Below are positions 11,789 to 21,980 of a stretch of DNA of 64,000 bases, piece after piece (within the stretch, counting starts at the first letter, position 1; every line of letters begins with the position of its first letter). Origin of the DNA: Astrothelium macrocarpum (Eukaryota; Ascomycota; Dothideomycetes; Trypetheliales; Trypetheliaceae); assembly GCA_021030915.1 (NCBI GenBank), contig JAGEMR010000123.1, positions 1-64,000 on the forward strand. The letters run 5' to 3'. The notes below the pieces were generated by a model. The model saw only the letters and a list, made by a program, of their open reading frames with translations. It was not told the DNA's origin and searched no databases. Made by a program: the position numbers and the translations under genes.

Positions 11789-13597
11789 AGTCAGCGTATG
11801 GGGAAACGAGCAACCCCCCGAAACGAGCACCCTCCACCCCTGAATTTTATTTCGCCTCATTTCACTCCACACGCTCCACCACCCACCACAATATCTCAAT
11901 ATGGCTGATCGTGAAACCATTTATATTCTTATTATCACTGATTATGAATCTGATAAAATTTTATCAATAAAATAATTTATTAAAATGTATTATATATCCA
12001 AAATCATTCTTTCAAAATATATTTAAAATTGATAAAATAAATATTTCAATCATAAATATTAATAATGATTGAATTTTTATTAAAAGAATTATATTATATA
12101 ATAAATTATAAAAAAGAATAATCGTAATTATTTGTTTAATCATATTCATATTTATAAAATGGCCATTCGATATATTCAAATTAATGAAAATAGTAATTTT
12201 ATTGATAAACGATGAATTAATAATTTTATGAAATGAAATTCACGTATTATTTTTATAATAAGATGAAAATTAGATATCAAAAGAATAAAATACGTATTTA
12301 AAAAAAAAATTAGATTATTTTTGATATTATTTGAAAAAATAAAAAAGCGATTTAATATTCGGTTAGAAGATATATAGAATATGGACAAAATTGGTATAAA
12401 ATTAGATATATATTCTAATTCCAGAATAATGGTATATTCTGAAAAAAAATTTATTTTAAAAAAATATCAGAAAATCAATTATAAATATTAATAATTGAAA
12501 TTATTAATATATTAAATTATTTTATCAATTTATTTATTATTTTTAAAAAAAAAATATTTTCAGATTATCTGATTTCAGTTAAATGAATTATTAAATTAAA
12601 ATTATATCATTTTTTTAAATAATTGAATATCAAATGAAATTAAATTAATATAATTGAAATATATATTCGATCTATTAATATATTTTTAATTTAATTAATA
12701 TTGAATATTATTATTAAATGGATATATTAATCATATTAATATGAATTTTATATATATTTATAAATTCGAATTTGATATTCATTTGATATTTATATTTTTT
12801 TATAATTTTTATATTTTTTAATTATTAGATTTATATGATTTCAATTTTATCAAAAATTGATATCATTATTATATTAAAAATTTCGGTATTTTAAATGATA
12901 TTATTCTTATTAAAAAGAATCGTTTTATTTCTTATTATAATAAAATATGTCAGAAAAATTTTATATAATCGAATATATATACTAATTGAAAAATATCAGA
13001 TTTTATCTTCTTTAATTTTAATAAATTATTTAATTCATCATTTATATTTAATTCATAAATAAAATCATAATTCAGATTTAAAACATTTTTATCAAAATAA
13101 TTTTCGGCATTTTCTGAAATATCATATAATAAATAATAATTTCAAATTATTATTATTTTATTAAAATCAATTGAATAATATGATAGAAAAATAAGATATT
13201 TATTTTAGAAGGTAGATAAAAGATTAGATAACGCGACGATATATATAATAACACTGGAATAGACTAATTTATATTTAAAATATTAAATTAAATAAAATAC
13301 AAAATAATCATTATAAAAGGCAATTAAATTAAATATGAATAAATAATTTGCGAATGGGGAGAAATTTAAAAAAACGATTGTTGAAGCGGCGAAAATAACA
13401 ATTACTCCACCAGCCAAATCAGCGCCAAAAGCTGAAAAAACACCTTCCAGCGCTGCCCAACAGCCTATATATAGCGCCATGTGTTCAAAATTTCAATCCT
13501 AGCCGTTGTTGTTGAAATAATCACCTCCTTACTGGATGAGACGAAAAGGTGGGGGGTGCTCGTTTCGGGGGGGTGCTCGTTTCCCCATACGCTGACT
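11789..13597 (+). mobile_element. TA-flanked DNA transposon 3 (pogo/Fot1-like), partly RIP-mutated
   Basis: This 1809-bp element is flanked by TA (11787-11788 and 13598-13599). Both ends read inward AGTCAGCGTATGGG and then contain GAAACGAGCA twice, with starts exactly 17 bp apart, separated by C-runs. The outer 100-150 bases at each end keep normal composition while the centre is AT-rich. A frame starting ATGGCTGATCGTGAAACC near 11901 (MADRET..TDYESDKILSIK) resembles the N-terminus of fungal pogo/Fot1 transposases before decay sets in. This supports the + orientation. Confidence 0.8.
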
Positions 13598-13599
13598 TA

Positions 13600-14480
13600 A
13601 GATCGGCCTTGTTTGGACGTAATTCTCTCGGAAATAGGCAAAAGACAGCTGGTCATGTTCTACCTTCGATCAATTTCTCATTCTCCACCTGCGTTCGAGC
13701 CGCTGCAGCTTCTGAAGCCGATCTTCATATTTCCACTTTTTGAGTCCTATGTACAGAGAGTCTATGCTACCGAATACTTTGCAAGGATTCGCTTAGATTC
13801 AATCGCTATCAAGCACTACTCCGTATAGAATATTTGAAGAAAGATAGGTATGCGAAGAAAATCTTAATTGCGTGTTAACAGTCCAAATACATTGAACTGT
13901 GTCATTGCAAGTTGGCGATCATGGCTCCCACTATGATGAGTGTCCACTGGTCACGATGCTGAACATCTAGACACCTCTGGAGACGCTGTTATCCCTATCG
14001 GCCTCTGATGATCTTCCTTTGGTGCCCTCAAGGATGGGCACGCGCAATCCGTACGAGTCAAAGTCATTGCCGTAAATTAGTCCTCTAAAACGCACGAAGA
14101 ACAAATTTGATGGGCCCAGGTCATTGATGCGAAAGCAGCTTCCGCAATCCTTGTTATGCATTTGGATCACGTCAAATATGCGCTGACTATTATATACGGG
14201 CTTGTATTGGGGCAGACTGACGACTGCTAGGTAATACGAGCGATGTAAGCGATTAATGCGTTGTCTGGGAAAAATCTACTGGCAAGAGATGACGGATTGC
14301 ATAAGCACTGTAGAAATCGACAGCTTGGCTGCCGCGTTTATGAGCTTGGAGAGCCTCAAGACTCCTGTTTTGGCATACTGAACGACAGCCTCCAAAGTAG
14401 AAAATATGACGGCAACGATCAGAGTTCATGGAATAGCCTAGCTATCCTCCGCTCTAACTCTCGTCTTCCTCTAAGGTCCT
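13600..14480. other. Island DNA beside transposons, possible gene remnant
   Basis: Between element 3 and the secreted-protein gene the composition is normal. On the - strand, roughly 14440 to 13967, two frames can be joined by a short intron-like gap. The first has a hydrophobic start (LIVAVIFSTLEAVV); the second reads through CGSCFRINDLGPSNLFFVRF. No start codon lies in frame, so I treat it as an unproven or decayed secreted-protein gene. Confidence 0.3.
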
Positions 14481-15311
14481 TCAGAAACGCTGGGGAACTC
14501 CTTTAACGTTAGGCCAGCTATACCAATCGACATTGCCGTGTGAGCTGGTGGCTCGGATAGCGGACTGATCCCTCTTGTCAGCGCACTGGACTTGAATCTG
14601 CAACCCCCCTTCCTGACCCAGCAGAGAAGGTGGAATCAGTAACTGAAGTTTCTGCTCCTCTGACCTTCCTAGATCAATCTTGCTTGGCAGCACCGTATTA
14701 TCCGTTGTCAAATCTGGATCACCTAATTCCTTCAAGTACGAATTTCTGTTAGGCTGAATAGGTGCTTCGAGGGTAAACGGTCAGCACATGTTACAACATT
14801 TTGCGGAGAATCTCGACGAGTTCCTCAATATCACACTGGGATGTAAGGCAACGTTACCTCCGTTTCCATCTTTTTTCCACCACAGCGGCTTACAGCCGTC
14901 GTTCGCCGGCAACCATGCTTTGTTAATTCGAGCCCAGGTAGCGGAGTCTGCGAGTAGAGCACAATCCCAAGTTCCTGCAAGCCAATCTCCACGGACAGGA
15001 CTGATGTACACACCGGGTCCCAGTTGATCAGAGCTTCCAGTACCCTCCTTATACGTCAAAGTATTGCCTGCGTTTGCGTACGAGTTGATTGCATCCTGAC
15101 AAGTCATCATTAGCAACATCTCATCTACTATGAAGGTCCTTCAGAAAGAGTGTTCCCCAGAGAGAAAGCTTCCGAGAAGGAGTTGGAAGGGACCTACTAA
15201 GTTAACAGATCGATAGCCAATAATGACTGGTGCGCGCTTGAACAAGGGGGAAGAAGTCACAATAGGGATGAGGAATATGAGAACCGTCCAAATTCTCGCA
15301 CTCCGAAGCAT
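14481..15311 (-). CDS. Secreted protein, three exons, weak ADP-ribosyltransferase-like features
   Basis: Exon 1 (15207-15311) starts at the ATG at 15309-15311 and encodes a signal peptide (TVLIFLIPIVTSS) followed by LFKR, a possible Kex2 site. Intron 15096-15206 is followed by exon 2 (14858-15095), with a G..LTYKEGTGSSDQLGPGVY segment and WDCALLADSATWARINKAW. Intron 14765-14857 (CTGAC branch) leads to exon 3 (14481-14764), with LQLLIPPSLLG and NVDWYSWPNV. All phases agree, giving 208 residues. The GYRS near the mature start and the LGPGVY turn recall the fold of ADP-ribosyltransferases, but I cannot identify a catalytic glutamate. I infer only a secreted, possibly host- or competitor-directed protein. 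It lies in a 2.4-kb island between transposons. Confidence 0.55.
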
Positions 15312-15966
15312 AGTAGTGTAAGTCACGATAACCTAGGCTCGATGAGTATCAAAAGGATGGTACAAAATATTTAACGTGAAGTAAGCAACGACACGACGCG
15401 GGCTCTAAATGTCTAAAAGATGTTGGAAAAACTAATTAAAATTTTCAGAAGTTCTATATGTAGTCCTTAAGAAGGAAATTCTCAAACGCCTCCTGTTATG
15501 TACGAAGTTCCAGATATGCCCTGCCTTGAGATGCGTTATGTGTTGCAGCGATGAGCATGGATCGGATGATGAAAGTCAAAGCCATCTTCATGACGGTATT
15601 GGTATCTACAGAATTGCTGAAATCTCATACTGCAATCTATCATCTCGCTAGAAATGCGGGTATCGGACGTTGGGCTTCACCCGAATTTGCGAGAATATCT
15701 CTCTACTTTACAGCCTATCAGCTGAGGTTGATCTGCAGTCAGCTATTGCAAAGCGGAATCCGGCTGAAACTCATCGTTAGAATTTCCTTTCTAGGCGCGT
15801 ACAGGGCAAAAGTGTGGCTGCACACAACATAAAGTGATGCAATCATGCAGCTATATTGTCCTGCACAAACTCGAAAAAGAAATTTAGAAACATGAGTTAC
15901 GGATTTTTACTCGGCCATCTTCTGGAAGATTGGCGCAAGATACAGGTCGCAACAGGACACAGTCTC
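15312..15966. other. Intergenic region next to the hAT element
   Basis: A + strand frame at 15551-15832 begins with ATGs and a hydrophobic stretch (AIFMTVLVSTELL) but has no other support. Otherwise nothing is recognised. Confidence 0.4.
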
Positions 15967-18900
15967 CAGGGATCGGAAAAATTATGCAACATTCGAATAT
16001 AATCCAATAATTCATAATTTTCGAATAAGAATGGATAAGAGAATTATTCAGAATTATTCAGAATTTTATTTGATATCTGATAGTCGAAATTAGTTTCTGT
16101 ATTAAAAAATTCTTCTATTTTATTTTTATAAAATATTTCAATTAAAATGCCAATCAATTCTGAAATCTCTTTTATTATTATTTTTTCTGAAATTATCAAT
16201 ATATGAAAATATATCAAAAAAATATCTTTTATTATTTATTAATATATCCGCGAATCATACGATCACGAATTAAAAATAAAAAAAAGAAAAAAAATCTTTT
16301 ATTATAAAATTGAAAATTATTTATATAATTTATATAGAGTCTTGACCCTAGCTTTGCGACAGCCCTAGTTTTGCGACGGTGCGTCGCATACTTTTCACTT
16401 ATAACACGCGTTTTTTTCACAATACCAAAAAAATCAATTCAATAATTCTCAGATTGTGAAATTCAGATTCAGAAGACTTTATTTGTATTTAAAAATCAAA
16501 AAATTTCATTTATTCGAATTATTATTCGTCGATTCAAAATATCATATGATATATTAAAACGCAGATATTATAAAAATAATACATAAATTACAGATCATAA
16601 AATGTAATAGAATTTGACTAATACGGAAGAATCAATTCTTATATAATAGATCAAATAATATATAATAACTGGAATTTCTATTATTATCTCAATATTGAAA
16701 AATTTTATTTATCAGATACGCGTTATATATATATCACATATATTTTATCAGATAATTATAATCATAAAATATTTTTCTATCAATAATAAATGAATTTATT
16801 GATTCAAAAAATAATATTCAAAAATAATTTTAATATTTATCCGTCAATTAGAATATTCACGATATAAAAACGTAATTTATAAAAAAATAAAATATTGATT
16901 TGATATAATCATTATATAAATTAAAAAATATAAATATCATAATTCAGATATATATAATATAAATGAATCAGAATTTGATATTAATAAAAAATAAATAATT
17001 AAAATATTAATTTATTTTGATAATATTAAAAAAAAAAGATTATTCTGAATAAATAAGAATAAATAATTGATATTAAATATATTAATATTATTAATGAATT
17101 ATTAATTTTTCTTTTGATATTTAAAAATGAATATATCAATTTATATTAAATTTTAGAATAAATATTTTATGATTGATTTTTAATAATCAGTTAGAATGAA
17201 TAGATATTAAATGATATTAGATTTTAATGATTAATAAAAATATTTGATTCATTTATTTATGAAAAAATTATAAATCGCTGATGATTATTTATTATTAATA
17301 AATATAATAATCATATAACGACTGATTTTATTATTCATTATATAAAAAATAAAATTAATCTAATAATAATATCTTTTTATTATTTTCATTTTTTATAATT
17401 TTTTGATATTGGAATTTTTATAATATATAAATTACGTTATATTTATATAATATATATAATAAATTGATTTAATTTATAATGAATTCTTTGAAATGAATGA
17501 ATTTATTTATTGGTAAAAATACGTTCAAAAATAATGATAAAAAAAAATATTTTTAATGACTGACGAAAAATAGATTTATTTCTTTTGATATTTATACGAA
17601 TATTAAAAGGTCTTTTTCACAAAATTATATTGATTATTTTAAAATCATATATATTATCTGATTTAAATAATTTGAATTTATTTCTATTTTATAATTCTTT
17701 TTCCGAAATTATTGAATTAATTAAATCAAATATAAAATTCGCGCAGATATTATATATATATAATAAAATCATTTCACTGATAAAACAATATATAAAATGA
17801 ATAATAAAAATTAATGAAAATATGATTATAATTATTATTTTACAATTTTAATAAATTATAGATTAATTTAAATTTTTATAAAAATAAAAAAGAATGAAAA
17901 TAAAAAAAAGAATAGAATTAAATAATATATTGATTTATAATATTGAAAATATTTTATGAATAATTCATGATTCAGAAATAAATATTATATTACGAAAAAG
18001 AAAAAAATAATCATAACAAATTGAATCAGATAAAAATTCAGATTAGATGAAAGATTCAGTATTTGAGATTTTATTTAGTGATTCTGAAGAAATGCAGTCT
18101 TCGCGCAAGCGTTATACACGCATTGTGCAGATGAAGGTTTGATTTGATTGTCGCAAAATTAGGGTTGTCGCAAAGCTAGGGTCAAGACTCTATAATAACG
18201 AATTTCTGAAATTATCTGAAGAATCAATGTAAGATTAATTATAATTCTCATATATTTTATATAAAATAAATTTCCGTTATTTAATTTTTAATATTTTATC
18301 AAAAAATGATGAAAAATATATATAAAATAAATGAATTAAAAAAATTGATTTTAAAAAAAATATTTAAATAAAAGATTTTTTAATAGATTTTAATCAATTT
18401 TATGATCGTACAAAATTTTCTTTTTTATCTAATTAAATGATCAGAATTTTATATTTTTTATTTTATTTTAAATTCAATAATAAAAATTCCAATAAATATC
18501 AAAATTTTTATTTCATATATAAAAAATCAATTTATATATTAATAAAATCTCGTATAAAAAGATTTCCAATTTATATTAATAAATATTCATTTTTTAATTG
18601 ATATCTGAATTTCATTTAATAATCATTTTTTTCTGATAATTTACGCGTATTATATGAATAAAAATCTGAAATTTTAAAAAATTCTTTTTATTTTTCATAT
18701 AATAATCGATTATTTAAAAAAAAATCAATAAATTATTATTCATATAATTTTTTAAAATTATAAAATAATATATAAAATTGGAATTATAATTAAAAATAAT
18801 TTTAATATAAATAATATTTTTTATCATATAATAAATAATAATTTTAAAATATAAAAAATTTTTTGAAATTCATAAATATAAAAAATTCGTTATTCAGATT

Positions 18901-20334
18901 ATATTATTAATTTTATTATATAAAATTTTTTTTTTAAAAAAATTTTTAATATCATTTTTTTAAATTCGTATAATCAAAAAAAAAAAAAAATAAAATTCAA
19001 TTAAATGAAAAATAATAAAAAAATAAAATAAATCAATTTTATATATTAAAAATATTTAAAAAATTTTATAATATTATTATTTATAATTGAAATTCATTAA
19101 TTCATATAAAAAATTTCAGATAATTTATAAAAAAATTATTTTTATTAAATAATTATATAAAATGGAATTTTTAATATAATCTTTTTAATATTATAATAAA
19201 TTATAAATCACAGATCAATCAATATATAAAATTTCATTTTTTTATTCTTTTATCTAATCTTTTTAATATATATAATTGGAAATATTTTTATATAATTCAT
19301 GAATTTTTAAAATCATTTTATATAATAATTCTTATATTTGAAAATGATCAAATATATTTGAATCAGATATTATAAATAATGGATATTTTATTAATATATA
19401 TTAAAAAATCTTTGATATATATAAATTCATAAAATTTTATTTATATAAAAATTAATAAAATTAAAATAAAAAAAGAAAAACAGATCCAGATTTTATTATA
19501 CAAATTAAATATAATTAGAATAAATTTCAGAAATATTATAAAATTTCGAATAATTCATTTTATTATATAATAATTTTGATATTCAATTTATATTATTATA
19601 TAAAATATATTCAAATAATTTAATTAGAATAATAAAAATTTTAAATTTTATAAAATATTCAATTTTTTTAAAATGAATATCAAATAATTCATAATATAAT
19701 AGAATTTTTATCATATAATAATATTCATTTAAAAATTCTATTAAAAAATTTTTTAATAATTACGTATTATTAGATTATAATTGATATACGAAATAAAATT
19801 ATTATATAATAAAAAAAATAAAATAAATATCAATTATATTATAAAAAAATTCTATACGAAATTGGAGAATTTTCAATTTTATGATGATAATATCAAAATT
19901 AATAATAAAATAAATATCTATTTTTTTCACATTTTATAATTAAAATATTTTTTATTTCAATTATGAATAATGAATCGAAAAAAATATTCTCATAAATTCA
20001 TTATACGATTTTTTGAAAATATATAAAATTTGATTTTAAAAATATTGAAAGAATTGAATATTTAAAAAATTGGATTCGAAATAGAATTTCAGATTTTGAT
20101 TCATATAATATTGAAATAGAAATTTGATCTCTATATAAAAGATATTTTTGATAAATTTGGTATTATATAAAATAAAAAGAATGATTTATATTAATAAAAA
20201 TAATCATTAAATCTAATTTGATTAGAATTTTTGCATATTATGTATAATTCGAATTAATTCGGATATTCATCCTTATCCATCCAAAAATAGGATTTATCCA
20301 TCCTAATTCAATTCATTAATTTTTCCGATCCCTG
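15967..20334. mobile_element. hAT-like DNA transposon, RIP-mutated, with nested insertion
   Basis: The left end reads CAGGGATCGGAAAAATTA and the right end is its reverse complement, an 18-bp terminal inverted repeat starting CAGGG as in hAT elements. The span is 4368 bp; removing the nested element at 16337-18190 leaves about 2.5 kb, a normal hAT size. Subterminal GGATGGATAA-type motifs occur at both ends. The interior is almost pure AT with no coding frame. The flanking 8-mers (ACAGTCTC and AAAGCAAT) do not match, so the target duplication is eroded or the ends belong to different copies. Confidence 0.68.
16337..18190 (+). mobile_element. TA-flanked DNA transposon 2 (pogo/Fot1-like), nested in the hAT element
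   Basis: This 1854-bp element is flanked by TA (16335-16336 and 18191-18192). Both ends read inward GAGTCTT, then GACCCTAGCTTTGCGAC and a second 17-bp version of the same motif directly after. In the right arm the inner copy has changed by RIP-type substitutions. Interior segments just inside both ends resemble element 1: CTCAGATT..GATTCAGAAGA on the left, and on the right an acidic stretch then a basic KRYTRI tail. It is a diverged sibling of element 1. No intact transposase is present. Confidence 0.78.
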
Positions 20335-21980
20335 AAAGCAATGAAACAAACGGTTTTAAAAAACCAGAATTGGGAGATACTCAAAAACAAATAGATCACC
20401 ATGCACAGCTCTCAGAACTTCCTATATCAAATACACAGTACGAGATCGGTTCCAATGTTCCAATGCTCGTTATGAGCTTCATACGCCTGATAGAGTACAT
20501 GAACTTGGGAGTTCCTAATTTAATATTGCAATGAACGTAGGGACTGCACGCCGAAATTTAGTGGAATGAGCTTTCGCAAAATGTCGCTTCTTGTAAGAAA
20601 ACAATTCTTATAACCAATCGGTTTTCTTAGGGTATTAGATCTCAATGATATTAGTTGTAATGAGGCATCAAATCCCATAGCGCTTTTAAGACCATAGGGA
20701 TTGAAATTTAAAGGGGATTAAACGTCGTAAAAGATTGAAAGCAGGGGAGTGGTAAAAAATTCTGGAACACGCGCCAGGTTTTAAATCCCCTATTTATTCA
20801 ATTAAGCATGGACCCGGTTTCGTAGGAGGCTCTAGACCTTAGAGAATTCTGTCTCTTACAGATCTTGTACTCTTGCGGGAAATTTACACCCATGGAAATG
20901 AAATTTGGAAAAAAACTCTGTACATACATTAAAATTGAGCGCGATTGTTCCCAACCTGGGTTTGGCGGCCTGGGTAAGCTAAAGCAGCGGCAATTGGAGC
21001 ATAAATGGACGCTAAATTACCCAGCACATAGCATTATAATAGAAAACTCATTTCACAAAATGGCGTTGTAGGTGATCCGCTGACATGTTGATTTTCAGAG
21101 AAGACATGGAAATATGCTTTTTTCTTGCTTTCTTTTCCTTCCAAGGTTCAACAAACTGTCCCAATTCGCTGGCTCTGCTGTAAAAATTGGATATGTCTAG
21201 GATCCGAACGAAACTCGCCCTTATCTTGTATTGCTGAAGAATATGCCTCGAAGGATTTGGTATAATTGCTTCAAAGAAATCATTAAAATTGTATCACGGT
21301 TTGCCGAAATTGACGGAGAGGCACCGAGAGTGGCCTGGTAGAAGTACAGGAATTTTAATAACGTGAAAAGTAGCATGAGTTTGTGCTAAAAATGACAAAA
21401 GCGGGCATCAGTTCAGGCGAACCCTGGATTCGTAATAATTGAGCTATGAGAGAGACGCGTTTGAACGATGAAGAGGGTCATTACTTTGCAACTAGCATTT
21501 GCGAATGATAGACCAAACTGGAAACACAGAATTAGCTGTACTTGACGGAGAAATAATCAGTCGATTGCGGCAGCGCTGACATGATCAATATTAGACCGAA
21601 GGTGTCAGCGAGAGAGTTTGAATTGACGAGAAGTTTCCCATCCAATTGTTAGAGCACACTAGCGTTCCCAACGGAATCTTCATGAAATTACCAGGTAATG
21701 TTCTGGAAGCTCTCAAGTCATTCTTATTCAGCATTCGTAATATTTTTGCTTCTTCCACGTAGTGATAAAGCTTTTCTTTTTATCGAGTCATCGACTTGGC
21801 GAATGAGGAAATTTGGTGCGTGCCCAACGGCATTACACATTCGACGAGAGAGGTTCTGATGTCTTTAAGTCTTAGAAAGGAACTGTAAGAGAGCATTTTA
21901 CGTGACATGAGATTTTGTCATTAATTCGTCTCGCCTTATTAAAAGTTACGATTTAACCTGCCCATAACTTTCGAATTGAA
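20335..21980. other. Intergenic region, no gene seen
   Basis: Composition returns to normal at the hAT right end. No frame here has domain features. The last part is the 3' flank of the regulator gene on the - strand. Confidence 0.5.

Noticed and set aside
15551..15832. Frame starting with ATG and a hydrophobic segment
   Set aside because: It resembles a signal peptide, but the rest has no cysteine pattern or domain, and an immediate GT after the leader makes the true structure unclear.
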